Below, piece after piece: positions 54,950 to 63,387 of a stretch of 64,000 nt of DNA. Both the position numbers and the translations under genes were made by a program. The notes under the pieces are model-generated. The model was not told the DNA's origin. It ran no database searches and saw only the letters and a program-made list of their open reading frames with translations. The stretch's first letter is position 1. Every line of letters begins with the position of its first letter. The stretch spans positions 1 through 64,000 of the forward strand of contig NZ_ARYM01000001.1 of NCBI RefSeq assembly GCF_000685315.1. The letters are read 5' to 3'. This DNA is from Hyphomonas polymorpha PS728. GTDB lineage: Bacteria > Pseudomonadota > Alphaproteobacteria > Caulobacterales > Hyphomonadaceae.

Positions 54950-55136
54950 CGGGGAGGAACCTGCGCGCCACGGCTTCCAGAGGCCGGTACGTCATCTGGC
55001 TATCTGTCTTGGCCTTCAATGTCTTGCGGATCTCTGCCTGCATCCAGGCATCATGCTCGGGCGTGACGGTGAAATCTGCTTCCAGCGCCCGGAAGGCATC
55101 TAGCGGATCATTCGACGGAGAAGCTGTGTCGGCCAT
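54939..55136 (-). CDS. Antitoxin of the ParE/RelE-type module
   Basis: 65 residues, short and acidic. It ends in RPLEAVARRFLPDAH and overlaps the toxin start by 11 bases, which is the usual coupling. A clear DNA-binding fold is not seen; the middle (TPEHDAWMQAEIRKTLKAKT) is helical and resembles CopG/ParD-type or similar antitoxins. It is the first gene of the three-gene operon. Confidence 0.7.
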   Translation of the reverse strand: MADTASPSNDPLDAFRALEADFTVTPEHDAWMQAEIRKTLKAKTDSQMTYRPLEAVARRFLPDAH

Positions 55137-55291
55137 AGACCAAAGATAGCTTTGATCGGTGGCGATGCCTAGACCTGCCGTGCCTCGTCCATTCTCCGAG
55201 GGAAAGAGGCGGGCTCACCGCTTGATGGCAGGGGATTGGGGGGCTAAACCGCCCGGCGACATTGCTTCAGCTGAGCTTCAGGAGCCACCCC

Positions 55292-56686
55292 ATGACCAAT
55301 ACCCGGACAGAATCGGACACTTTCGGCCCCATCGAGGTCGAGGCGGACAAGTATTGGGGCGCGCAGGCGCAGCGGTCGCTGGGGAACTTCAAGATCGGCT
55401 GGGAGAAGCAGCCCGCCCCGATCATCCGCGCCCTCGGCATCGTCAAGAAAGCCGCCGCCGAAGCCAACATGGCGCTCGGCAAGATGGACCCCGAACTGGG
55501 CAAGGTGATCGTCAGGGCCGCCGAGGAAGTGATCGAGGGCAAGCTCGACGCGCATTTCCCCCTCGTCGTCTGGCAGACCGGCTCGGGCACGCAGTCGAAC
55601 ATGAACGCCAATGAGGTGATCTCCAACCGCGCCATCGAGATGCTGGGCGGGGAGATGGGCTCGAAAAAGCCGGTTCACCCGAACGACCATGTGAACATGT
55701 CCCAGTCGTCCAACGACACCTTCCCGACCGCGATGCACATCGCCTGCGCCGAAGAGGTCGTCCACCGGCTGATCCCGGCGCTGCAGGTGCTGCGCAACGC
55801 GCTGAACGACAAGGCAAACGCCTGGAAAGACATCATCAAGATCGGCCGCACGCATACGCAGGACGCCACCCCGGTCACCCTCGGCCAGGAATTCTCCGGC
55901 TACGCCCAGCAGATCGAGAACGGCATCAAGCGCATTGAGATGACGCTGCCGATGCTGATGGAACTCGCCCAGGGCGGCACGGCGGTCGGCACGGGCCTTG
56001 CCTCGCCGGCTGGCTTTGCAGAAGCGGTGGCGCAGAAGATCGCGCAGATCACGGGTCTGAAATTCACCTCCGCCCCCAACAAGTTTGAGGCGCTGGCCGC
56101 CCATGACGCGATGGTGTTCACCCATGGCGCGATCACGACGGTCGCCATGAGCTGCTTCAAGATCGCCAACGATATCCGCTTCCTCGGTTCGGGCCCGCGC
56201 TCGGGCCTTGGCGAGCTGGCGCTGCCGGAGAATGAGCCGGGGTCGTCGATCATGCCGGGCAAGGTGAACCCCACCCAGTGCGAAGCGATCACCCAGGTGG
56301 CCGCCCATATCGCCGGTAACAACACCGCCATCGCCTTCGCCGGCAGCCAGGGCCATTTCGAGCTCAACGTGTTCAACCCGATGATGGCCTACAACTTCCT
56401 CCAGTCCGTCCGCCTCTTGGCCGATGCGGCGGTGTCCTTCACCGAGAACTGCGTCGTCGGCATTGAGCCGCGGCTCGACAATATCCAGCGCGGCCTTGAA
56501 AACTCGCTGATGCTGGTGACGCCGCTGAAGGAGAAATACGGCTACGATCTGGCCGCCAAGGTCGCCAAGACAGCGCACAAGAACGGCACCACCCTGAAAA
56601 TCGAAGCCCTTGCCCTCGGCATCTCCGAGGAAGACTTCGACGCCATCGTGCGCCCGGAAAAAATGATCGGGCCCGACCCCGCATAA
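55292..56686 (+). CDS. fumC: Fumarate hydratase class II
   Basis: 464 residues from ATG 55292 (CAGGAG upstream). The enzyme hydrates fumarate to malate in the TCA cycle without iron. It has [40 protein letters not shown] and the signature [17 protein letters not shown] of the fumarase/aspartase family. It is flanked on both sides by toxin-antitoxin genes. Confidence 0.97.
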   Translation: MTNTRTESDTFGPIEVEADKYWGAQAQRSLGNFKIGWEKQPAPIIRALGIVKKAAAEANMALGKMDPELGKVIVRAAEEVIEGKLDAHFPLVVWQTGSGTQSNMNANEVISNRAIEMLGGEMGSKKPVHPNDHVNMSQSSNDTFPTAMHIACAEEVVHRLIPALQVLRNALNDKANAWKDIIKIGRTHTQDATPVTLGQEFSGYAQQIENGIKRIEMTLPMLMELAQGGTAVGTGLASPAGFAEAVAQKIAQITGLKFTSAPNKFEALAAHDAMVFTHGAITTVAMSCFKIANDIRFLGSGPRSGLGELALPENEPGSSIMPGKVNPTQCEAITQVAAHIAGNNTAIAFAGSQGHFELNVFNPMMAYNFLQSVRLLADAAVSFTENCVVGIEPRLDNIQRGLENSLMLVTPLKEKYGYDLAAKVAKTAHKNGTTLKIEALALGISEEDFDAIVRPEKMIGPDPA

Positions 56687-56712
56687 GGCGCCGGAGGCGG
56701 GCGGGGGTAGTC

Positions 56713-56745
56713 CTGCGCATCATTTATGCGTATAAGTTGTGCGTA
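56713..56745. promoter_or_regulatory. Repeats in front of the CcdA-like gene
   Basis: TGCGCAT at 56714-56720 faces ATGCGTA at 56726-56732, and TTATGCGTATAAG (56724-56736) recurs as TTGTGCGTATGAA. Such repeats at the start of a toxin-antitoxin operon usually bind the antitoxin complex for autorepression. No clear Shine-Dalgarno is present, so translation may be weak or leaderless. Confidence 0.5.
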
Positions 56746-56993
56746 TGAACTCGCCCTATCGCCCGCCCAACCGCTCCAAGGCCCGTGTCAGCATCACGGT
56801 CGACGAAATTCTCGTGGCCGAGGCGAAGGCGGTGGGCATCAACCTTTCGGCCGTGGCGGAAGAGGCGATCCGCCTTGCCACCCGCGCCGAGGAAATGCGC
56901 CTCTGGCGTGAACGCAACAGCGCTGCCATCGAGGCATGGCACCGGAAGATCGAGGAAGAAGGCCTCTGGTCTGACGGGCTCAGGCTGTTCTGA
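56745..56993 (+). CDS. ccdA: CcdA-type antitoxin
   Basis: 82 residues from ATG 56745; a GTG two codons earlier is possible. N-terminal ribbon-helix-helix DNA-binding part SKARVSITVDEILVAEAKAV; C-terminal toxin-binding part ERNSAAIEAWHRKIEEEGLW, where the NxxAIxxxNxxIExxGL pattern is that of CcdA. It lies 58 bases after fumC and 4 bases before the toxin gene. Confidence 0.85.
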   Translation: MNSPYRPPNRSKARVSITVDEILVAEAKAVGINLSAVAEEAIRLATRAEEMRLWRERNSAAIEAWHRKIEEEGLWSDGLRLF

Positions 56994-56997
56994 GGGT

Positions 56998-57294
56998 ATG
57001 GCGGTCTTTAGCGTTCATCGGATCAGGCAAACGGCTCAGCGCGTTGTCGTGCTGCAATATCCGGGACTCGATACGGGGCCGGCCCTGATGGTCGCGCCGC
57101 TTTACCCGGCAGAGGCAAAGCTGGAACTCGAAGTCGTTACGCCCAGGGTCGAAATCGGCGGTGAAGCGTTTCTCGTGGCAACCCATCTGATGGCGGCCGT
57201 GCATCGGGGCGATCTCGGGGCAGCCGAAACGAGTCTGGCTGCCTATGAATACCCCATCGCCAAGGCCATCAATCGCCTCTTCTTCGGCATCTGA
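56998..57294 (+). CDS. ccdB: CcdB-type toxin
   Basis: 98 residues from ATG 56998 after GAGGGT. CcdB poisons DNA gyrase. Family features are the N-terminal strand FSVHRIRQTAQRVVVLQYP, the PLYPAEAKLELEVVTPRVEI core, and the C-terminal helix EYPIAKAINRLFFGI, which corresponds to the end that contacts gyrase. Key C-terminal residues differ from those of plasmid F (ending in WGI), so toxic activity is not certain. Confidence 0.82.
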   Translation: MAVFSVHRIRQTAQRVVVLQYPGLDTGPALMVAPLYPAEAKLELEVVTPRVEIGGEAFLVATHLMAAVHRGDLGAAETSLAAYEYPIAKAINRLFFGI

Positions 57295-57378
57295 CTTCTT
57301 GCAGTCAGACTGCCCTTTGTTCATCCGCCGTTTGGCCCCGCGCTGATAAGAGGGGCTGAAACTTGGGAGGACTCTGTC

Positions 57379-57666
57379 ATGTCCCGGCTCCGTATACTTT
57401 TTGCAGCCCTTCTCATTGCGTCCGGCTCAGCCGCACCCGCGATTGCCCAGCGCGGGGGCGATGACCGCTCATTTGCCGGATTTCAGGTTTCCCGCGCGAC
57501 GGCGGTGGACATCGCCCGGGCACAGGGCGTCCAGGAGGTGCTGCGCGTGGAAGCCCGCCGGGGCGTCTGGCGCGTCGAAGGCCGCAGCTCCGAGGGACAG
57601 AAAATGACCGTCGAAGTGGACGGCATGACCGGCGCCGTCGTGCGCGTGGACCGGTCTGGCCGCTGA
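57379..57666 (+). CDS. PepSY-domain secreted protein
   Basis: 95 residues with a signal peptide (MSRLRILFAALLIASGSAAP). The mature part has the PepSY pattern: SRATAVDIARAQGVQEVLRV, then WRVEGRSSEGQKMTVEVDGM, ending GAVVRVDRSGR. PepSY domains are thought to inhibit peptidases or act as modules of periplasmic proteins. It stands alone. Confidence 0.8.
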   Translation: MSRLRILFAALLIASGSAAPAIAQRGGDDRSFAGFQVSRATAVDIARAQGVQEVLRVEARRGVWRVEGRSSEGQKMTVEVDGMTGAVVRVDRSGR

Positions 57667-57753
57667 GGCGGCGGTATGTCCGGGCTGACGGGGCGCCAGG
57701 CCGGGAGTAGGATGCAGGAATAGAATCACCTGCGTCCAGAAAGGTCAGGCCCC

Positions 57754-58050
57754 ATGTCCAAGTCGCCCGTCGGCTCGAAGTCCAATCCCTCTCAGTTCGA
57801 TGTGCTGGGCAAGCTGGCAGAGGATGAGCCCTATTTCGTCATCCGCGCGCATGACCCCCTCTCGTCCGCGCTGGTGGAACTGCACGCCTATATCGGGGCA
57901 GGGCAGTCCGGCGCGGCGCACAACAAGCTGGCCGAGATCATGGCGATGACGGCAGTGCGCCCGCCGCGCCCGGCTTCCAGCCCGAAATACCGGGAAACCT
58001 TCGCCATCTCGCTGGCCATGGAACAATGGCGGGAAAGCCACAAGGAATGA
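57754..58050 (+). CDS. Unknown 98-residue protein
   Basis: Cytoplasmic, no signal. Middle helical part (DVLGKLAEDEPYFVIRAHDP) and a C-terminal charged helix. Not recognised. Its stop overlaps the next ATG (ATGA), so it is coupled with the acetyltransferase. Confidence 0.65.
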   Translation: MSKSPVGSKSNPSQFDVLGKLAEDEPYFVIRAHDPLSSALVELHAYIGAGQSGAAHNKLAEIMAMTAVRPPRPASSPKYRETFAISLAMEQWRESHKE

Positions 58051-58652
58051 GCCTCGGCGCGCTGACGCTGGAAAACCGGTTTGTCCGCCTGCGGCCTTTT
58101 GTGGCCGGGGCGGATCGGCCGGAACTTTACGCGCTGGCTGAGCGCGCGCCCGAAATCTTCCGGCTGTGGTCACATCGAGGCCCTGGAGACTGGGTGGGCG
58201 AATGGATTGAAGCCATCCGCAAGCGGACAGAATCGGGCACAATGATCCCCTTCGCCGTGACGCGGCCAGAAGACGGCGCCTTCCTCGGCATCACCAGCTT
58301 TCTGGACCCCAGCGAGGGGAACAAGAGCGTCGAGGTCGGCATGACCTGCTATGCCCCGGAAGCTCAGGGTACGGTGATCAATCCGTCCTGCAAACGGCTG
58401 CTGATGGGTCATGCTTTCGAGGATTGGGGCGCGCGGCGGGTTCAATATCAGGTCGATAACCGGAATGAGCGCTCCAAGGCGGCTGTGCTGAAACTTGGCG
58501 CGAAGCTGGAAGGGGTGCTGCGCAATCACAAGACGCTGCCCGACGGATTTGTGCGCGATACGGCTTTCTTCTCCATTCTGGATACGGAGTGGCCAGAGGT
58601 GAAAGCCAGGCTGGACGCGCGCCTCCCGGCTGACGTGGCAGCGCGCGCATGA
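58047..58652 (+). CDS. GNAT acetyltransferase, RimJ/RimL-type
   Basis: 201 residues from ATG 58047, overlapping the previous stop. It has the RimJ/RimL order: LENRFVRLRPFVAGADRPEL at the start, GITSFLDPSEGNKSVEVGMT, and VQYQVDNRNERSKAAVLKLG before the C-terminal strands. The CoA loop Q-G-T-V-I-N is less canonical. It would acetylate an amine, perhaps a protein N-terminus. It overlaps the DUF4169 gene by 4 bases. Confidence 0.85.
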   Translation: MSLGALTLENRFVRLRPFVAGADRPELYALAERAPEIFRLWSHRGPGDWVGEWIEAIRKRTESGTMIPFAVTRPEDGAFLGITSFLDPSEGNKSVEVGMTCYAPEAQGTVINPSCKRLLMGHAFEDWGARRVQYQVDNRNERSKAAVLKLGAKLEGVLRNHKTLPDGFVRDTAFFSILDTEWPEVKARLDARLPADVAARA

Positions 58653-58840
58653 GCGATCCGGTCAATCTTAACAAGTTCCGCAAGGCTAAAGAGAAGGCTG
58701 GCAAGGAACAGCGCGCGAAGGAAAACCGCGCCAAATTCGGCCGCACCAAGGCTGAGAAAACGCTGGACCAAGCCCGCACAGAGAAGCTCAAAAAGTTAAC
58801 GGATGCGCACCGCCGTCAAGATCCTGGCAAGGAAGGTTAA
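58649..58840 (+). CDS. DUF4169 small basic protein
   Basis: 63 residues, very basic and helical. The DUF4169 core is MSDPVNLNKFRKAKEKAGKE with RAKENRAKFGRTKAEK. Such proteins are typical of alphaproteobacteria and of unknown function. The start overlaps the acetyltransferase stop (ATGA); three genes from 57754 probably form one operon. Confidence 0.8.
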   Translation: MSDPVNLNKFRKAKEKAGKEQRAKENRAKFGRTKAEKTLDQARTEKLKKLTDAHRRQDPGKEG

Positions 58841-58906
58841 AAAAGCGTTGACAGGCCCGGAACTTGCACTGAAATCACCGGCTGTATCAGTGCGGGAGGG
58901 CCGTCC

Positions 58907-59032
58907 ATGTTCAAGCGTGTCATGCTCAAGACGGTCTTTGCCCTTACGGCCTTTGGCTCAGGCGTCATCTGGGGCATCGCGGCTGAAGCAAGCGCCGCAG
59001 GCATCCCTCTGATTGGCCTCTTTCAGGGCTGA
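58907..59032 (+). CDS. 41-residue small membrane protein
   Basis: ATG six bases after GGGAGGG. The product, starting MFKRVMLKTVFALTAFGSGV and ending IPLIGLFQG, has one hydrophobic stretch with two basic residues before it. A TTGACA at 58848-58853 with TGAAAT at 58870-58875 may be its promoter. No homologue recognised. Confidence 0.5.
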   Translation: MFKRVMLKTVFALTAFGSGVIWGIAAEASAAGIPLIGLFQG

Positions 59033-59048
59033 TCCCTTCCGGGACAAA

Positions 59049-60059
59049 TCAATACCTGCGCGGGTTCTGAACCTGATCAATCAGGCTGTTTTCATACCGT
59101 CCCTGTGAGATGCGCCCGAGCGCGTCGAAGATCGGCTGGGCATCCTTGTCCTTGAGCAGGGGAATGCCGCGCGCGATTTCGGCTGCCTGCGCGTAGAGCA
59201 GGTGCGCCCCGGCCAGATCGCCGCGCGCCTCGGTGCAGGCGGCAAGATTATGCAGGATACCGGGCGCCTTGGGATAGGCAGTGGCCAGTTCCTGCCACTG
59301 CGCGCAGGCGCCGATGTATTCGCCGCGGCGCGTGGCCTTCACGGCAGCGGCAAAGCGCGGATCGCCCGCCTCCTCGGGCACCAGCGGCTTCTCCACGATC
59401 TCTGCCCGCAATGTTGTCATGTAGGGGGCAATGTCGCGGCGGAAGCCGGGGATGGCCGCGGCCACAGCGTCGGCGATCATGCCGATCGGCGCATCCCACT
59501 GGGGAAGGGGTTCGCGGATGACCTCTCCGAACGGCCCTGTGGATTGATCCGTGTCGGGATATTCGGCCACATCATAGCAGTCTTCGCGCTCGGTGGCGCC
59601 GCCCTGGGTGGAGGTGAACACGGCCCGGCCCGTGTGGAAATCAACCAGCGTGGCACTCACGGTCACATCCACGATGTCTTTCGGGCAGCGCATCTCGATC
59701 ACGACATGCCGCTCGCAGTCGAACAGCCCCTTGTATTTGTCGCAGCGCCGCTCCCGCTTGAAGCTGGTCTCGCGGTTGAAGCCGGCGATCAGCACTTCGC
59801 CTTCATAGATGCCCTGGGGGCGGCCGGGGTCGATCACGGTAAACCAGGGCGCGCCCTCCAGCCGGGTATTGTCGATCAGCGCCTGGAACTCTGCCTCGGC
59901 CACATCGCCCGCCGGCCCCCGGAACCGGCCCACGCCGACATCGGTATAATTCAGCGCTTCGGCATAGTTTGGCGCGGCGCGGGCGGCATAATCATATCCC
60001 GGCGTCTGGCAGGCGGCCGCAGCGCTCAGAACTCCGAGCAGAACAAACAGATGTCGCAT
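59049..60059 (-). CDS. Unknown lipoprotein with C-terminal TPR-like repeats
   Basis: 336 residues from ATG 60059; the upstream GTG adds only four residues before the signal. Signal with lipobox AAAC (Cys about 17). An unknown periplasmic domain follows, with NYTDVGVGRFRGPAGDVAEA and a cysteine-containing stretch RRCDKYKGLFDCERHVVIEM. About residues 235-310 form helical TPR-like repeats (RGEYIGACAQWQELATAYPK, NLAACTEARGDLAGAHLLYA). Function unknown. Confidence 0.75.
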   Translation of the reverse strand: MRHLFVLLGVLSAAAACQTPGYDYAARAAPNYAEALNYTDVGVGRFRGPAGDVAEAEFQALIDNTRLEGAPWFTVIDPGRPQGIYEGEVLIAGFNRETSFKRERRCDKYKGLFDCERHVVIEMRCPKDIVDVTVSATLVDFHTGRAVFTSTQGGATEREDCYDVAEYPDTDQSTGPFGEVIREPLPQWDAPIGMIADAVAAAIPGFRRDIAPYMTTLRAEIVEKPLVPEEAGDPRFAAAVKATRRGEYIGACAQWQELATAYPKAPGILHNLAACTEARGDLAGAHLLYAQAAEIARGIPLLKDKDAQPIFDALGRISQGRYENSLIDQVQNPRRY

Positions 60060-60177
60060 TATTATCCCCACTAAAGCGTCCGTTCAGGCGTGCCCCTGCA
60101 TTCCTTTAACGTCAATGGTTGACGCAGACCGGACACTTGCCCAACTCATCGCCTGCAAAAGCGCAAGGAAATAGCTG

Positions 60178-61284
60178 ATGACCCGGACCCTGTTCACGCC
60201 CTTCCGGCTGAAAAACCTGGAACTGCCCAACCGTATCGTGATGGCGCCAATGACGCGCTCCTATTCGCCGGGCGGTGTGCCGGGGGACAATGTGGCGGAT
60301 TACTATGCGCGCCGGGCGGCGGCCGATGTCGGCCTGATCGTCACCGAGGGCACCACCGTGCGCCGCGGCGGCTCCTCCAACGACCCCAACGTTCCCAACT
60401 TCTACAAGGCCGACGCCCTTGATGGCTGGGCCCGCGTCGTCTCCAGGGTGCATGCCGAAGGCGGCAAGATCGCTCCGCAGATCTGGCACCAGGGCATGGT
60501 GCGCAAGACCGGCACAGGGCCAGAGCCGGACGCGCCGACCGACAGCCCCTCCGGCATCACCCATACCGGCAAGCAGATCCTGCCCGAGCCCACGACCGCC
60601 GAGGTCGACGATATGGTGATGGCCTATGCCGATGCCGCGGCAGACGCCAAGCGTCTGGGCTTTGACACGCTCGAAATCCACGGCGCCCACGGCTATCTGA
60701 TCGACCAGTTCTTCTGGGACGCGATGAACAAGCGCTCCGACAGATACGGCGGCAGCCTGGCCGACCGCGCCAGCTTTGGCGGCGACATCATCCGCGAGAT
60801 CCGCAAGAAAGTCGGCCCGGATTATCCGATCATCCTGCGCTATTCGCAGTGGAAGCAGCAGGATTATACCGCACGCCTCGCCCCCACCCCGCAGGAGCTG
60901 GAAGCCTTCCTGAAAGTGTTCGTGGACGCGGGCGTTGACTGTCTCCACGTGTCCCAGCGCCGCTACTGGGAACCGGAATTCCCGGATGTCGACGGCGAAA
61001 ACGGCCTCAATGGCGCCGGCTGGGCCAAGAAGCTGACCGGCCTGCCCACCATCACGGTCGGCTCGGTCGGCCTCAATGGTGATTTCGAGAAGGCCTTCGC
61101 CGGCGAGGGCGCGTCACAGCGTTCGCTGGGCGACCTCGAAGAACGCCTCGACCGGGGAGAATTTGATCTCGTCGCCGTCGGCCGCGCCATCCTTCAAGAC
61201 CCCGAATGGGCCAGGAAGATCAAGGAAGGCCGTTTCGCCGAGATTGCCGACTATAACGGCAAGGCGCTTGCCACGCTTTTCTGA
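60178..61284 (+). CDS. Alkene reductase, Old Yellow Enzyme family
   Basis: 368 residues. FMN TIM barrel: FTPFRLKNLELPNRIVMAPM, ADVGLIVTEGTTVRRGG, HQGMVRKTGT, and FDTLEIHGAHGYLIDQFFWD (catalytic His-x-x-His region reads GAHGY), then NKRSDRYGGSLADR. The C-terminal FMN-phosphate loop is FDLVAVGRAILQDPEWA. It reduces activated C=C bonds with NAD(P)H. A hairpin separates it from the DUF3833 gene. Confidence 0.92.
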   Translation: MTRTLFTPFRLKNLELPNRIVMAPMTRSYSPGGVPGDNVADYYARRAAADVGLIVTEGTTVRRGGSSNDPNVPNFYKADALDGWARVVSRVHAEGGKIAPQIWHQGMVRKTGTGPEPDAPTDSPSGITHTGKQILPEPTTAEVDDMVMAYADAAADAKRLGFDTLEIHGAHGYLIDQFFWDAMNKRSDRYGGSLADRASFGGDIIREIRKKVGPDYPIILRYSQWKQQDYTARLAPTPQELEAFLKVFVDAGVDCLHVSQRRYWEPEFPDVDGENGLNGAGWAKKLTGLPTITVGSVGLNGDFEKAFAGEGASQRSLGDLEERLDRGEFDLVAVGRAILQDPEWARKIKEGRFAEIADYNGKALATLF

Positions 61285-61308
61285 GACGGCGCCTCTGCCG
61301 GGAAATCC

Positions 61309-61365
61309 AGTCGGGTCCGGTCTGCGTAAGGGAGAACAAGTTCAACCCGCAGACCGGACCTGACT
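61309..61365 (+). repeat. 18-bp inverted repeat just before the DUF3833 gene
   Basis: AGTCGGGTCCGGTCTGCG (61309-61326) and CGCAGACCGGACCTGACT (61348-61365) pair fully with one G-U. The 21-base loop holds AAGGGAGAA, the only Shine-Dalgarno-like sequence, and the ATG at 61367 follows two bases after the stem. It may terminate the upstream gene or control translation of the next. No T tract follows. Confidence 0.7.
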
Positions 61366-61366
61366 C

Positions 61367-61912
61367 ATGCCCAATGCCCGCCGCGTTGCGAATGTGCTGG
61401 CTGCCGGCGTTGCTTCGGCAACGGCCACAGCCTGCGCCTCTTCTTCCTCCCTCGAACAATTCCAGGCCGCCCCGCGCCAGCTCGTGCTGGAGGAATACTT
61501 TCTCGGCGAGACGACCGCCTACGGCCTGTTCGAGGATCGGTTCGGCAAGGTCCGCCGCCAGTTCAAGGTGGACATTGTGGGTGAGCTGGAAGGCGACCGC
61601 CTGACGCTCACCGAAGAGTTTTTCTATGATGATGGTGAGCGGGAAACCCGCATCTGGGAAATCGATGTCCTCGGCGACGGACGGTATCGCGGTACGGCAG
61701 GGGACGTCACCGGCATCGCCGAAGGGCAAGTCTCCGGCAATGCCTTCAACTGGAAATACAAGGTCGACCTGAAGGTCGGCGGCAGCATTTGGAATGTCGG
61801 CTTCAATGACTGGATGTTCCTGATGCAGGACGATGTGCTTCTCAACCGCGCCTATGTCACCCGCTACGGCATCGAAATCGGCCAGGTAACCATTGCGTTC
61901 AGGAAGGGCTGA
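61367..61912 (+). CDS. DUF3833 lipoprotein-like protein
   Basis: 181 residues. The N-terminus ends in ATATACASSS, a possible lipobox at Cys23. The DUF3833 domain follows: LEEYFLGETTAYGLFEDRFG, a beta-rich stretch with RDLTEEFFYDDGERETR-like order, then NWKYKVDLKVGGSIWNVGFN and DWMFLMQDDVLLNRAYVTRY. Its function is unknown. The long hairpin before it is described separately. Confidence 0.82.
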   Translation: MPNARRVANVLAAGVASATATACASSSSLEQFQAAPRQLVLEEYFLGETTAYGLFEDRFGKVRRQFKVDIVGELEGDRLTLTEEFFYDDGERETRIWEIDVLGDGRYRGTAGDVTGIAEGQVSGNAFNWKYKVDLKVGGSIWNVGFNDWMFLMQDDVLLNRAYVTRYGIEIGQVTIAFRKG

Positions 61913-61983
61913 TCTCTGCAATCTCAGGGCTTGCAGGGAGGTCCGCCGCTGTTCTACTGCTTTCCGAGGCTGAAGGGGGCAGT

Positions 61984-62640
61984 ATGTCGAGACGGTCACA
62001 ATATCGCAGCGGCGGGGAAGCCGGGGCTGAAAGAACGCCGCGCGTGCGCACAATAGATGATGTTCTGGAAGACATCTCTCACGAGCTAAAGCTCATCGAC
62101 ATAAAGCGGCGCATGATCGCGGAAACCACGGCTCGCCTGCCATGGCTCTATATAGCCACTGCGGTCCTCGGCTTTTTTCTCTTGGGCTCCATTCTTTCTC
62201 TGAGCATTTTCTTCATCTTCATTTTCGGTTCCTTGTTCTCCGGCGCGCTCGCCAACATCGTTGGCCCCTTGGGCGCCCTCACGGCGCGCAAGCGGGCCTA
62301 TCGCGAGGTGGCTGATATCAAGGAGCGGCTCTTTCCGAAGCTTCTAGGCCTGACACCTGAGGTGTCGCCCGTGCTTGTCGGCATATCCCATGTCGGCAAG
62401 GACGGCGTGCGGTTCACCGAAAGAAAGGTAAGTGTCGCGGCGCTTCGGGAAGAAGACATCGACGTGCGCGGTGCCATGGCTTTTGGATACTACAAATATC
62501 TCGCTTTCCTGTTCAGGACGCCTGCAGGAACTATCGATCTGAAGCATCCTGCAATCCGCCAGCAATACTGGTTGGCTGAGGCAAGGCGGCGCGGTCTCGG
62601 GCCGGATGCGCTGTCGCGTGCCGTCGCAGAGGTGGTTTGA
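61984..62640 (+). CDS. Unknown protein with two membrane helices
   Basis: 218 residues. Charged N-terminus, a helical DDVLEDISHELKLIDIKRRM stretch, and two adjacent hydrophobic segments (WLYIATAVLGFFLLGSILSL and FIFIFGSLFSGALANIVGPL, about 54-95). The remainder is cytoplasmic with no domain I know. The stop is 33 bases from the convergent gene at 62674. Confidence 0.65.
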   Translation: MSRRSQYRSGGEAGAERTPRVRTIDDVLEDISHELKLIDIKRRMIAETTARLPWLYIATAVLGFFLLGSILSLSIFFIFIFGSLFSGALANIVGPLGALTARKRAYREVADIKERLFPKLLGLTPEVSPVLVGISHVGKDGVRFTERKVSVAALREEDIDVRGAMAFGYYKYLAFLFRTPAGTIDLKHPAIRQQYWLAEARRRGLGPDALSRAVAEVV

Positions 62641-62673
62641 TCGCGCCGGCTTCCGGCATGGCCACCGGGTGGG

Positions 62674-63297
62674 TCAGGGCGTTGCATGGGTGCCCGGCCA
62701 GTCCGGCCGGCGCGCGCCCCACAGCGTCAGGAAGCCGCCGTCTCCCCGGGCTTTCTCAAGCTGGCGCACCGGCACGCCGGCCGCCTTCGCCAGCGCGTCC
62801 GCGGCGTCTCTCATAAGCTTGGTGTAGCTGCTGGTCTTCGGGATCGGCCGGTCTTCGCCCAGAAGGATCACGCGCCCATCCTTGAGCCGCACACCGTAGA
62901 CGCGGTTGATGGTCGTCAGCCCCAGGCTGGAAGTGACTTCCTCGCGCCATTCGATCTGCCGGATGGCGGCAGAGCTCAGCGTCTCCATCACGGCCGGGAC
63001 CGGGCCGAACAGCAAACGTCCGGGCGGCAGAAGCAGCGCTGCCTGCGCGTCGCCGAGCAGGATCCGCCAGCGCCACCGCATCAGGCAGTCCCGCAGGATG
63101 ATGTTGCCCAGCAGCAAGAACAGGAGGGCGGCCCCGCCGAGCGCCAGCGCTGCCGCTCCTTCGCCGCTGAGCAGGAGGACAGTTGCCGCCCACGCCATGC
63201 CCACCAGCATCAGCCAGATCAGTGCCGTGGCAAGGGCAATGCCCAGCCGGTCGGCCAGGCTGAAGCGGAAGTCTGTCCTGGAAGGGGAAGAGTGCAT
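62674..63297 (-). CDS. Unknown membrane protein with PH-like C-terminus
   Basis: 207 residues from ATG 63297; a longer start adds 30 residues that do not look like a real N-terminus. Two membrane segments (LGIALATALIWLMLVGMAWA and LALGGAALLFLLLGNIIL), then WRILLGDAQAALLLPPGRLL, a beta-rich part that could be PH-like. Function unknown. It is 90 bases downstream of the AsmA-like gene. Confidence 0.65.
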   Translation of the reverse strand: MHSSPSRTDFRFSLADRLGIALATALIWLMLVGMAWAATVLLLSGEGAAALALGGAALLFLLLGNIILRDCLMRWRWRILLGDAQAALLLPPGRLLFGPVPAVMETLSSAAIRQIEWREEVTSSLGLTTINRVYGVRLKDGRVILLGEDRPIPKTSSYTKLMRDAADALAKAAGVPVRQLEKARGDGGFLTLWGARRPDWPGTHATP

Positions 63298-63387
63298 GGC
63301 GCCGCCCGGGTGTGTTACCTCTACAGGCGTCACAATCGCCGCAAACAGGTCAATTCCCCCGAACGAGGGGGCGGGCAAACGGAACAC

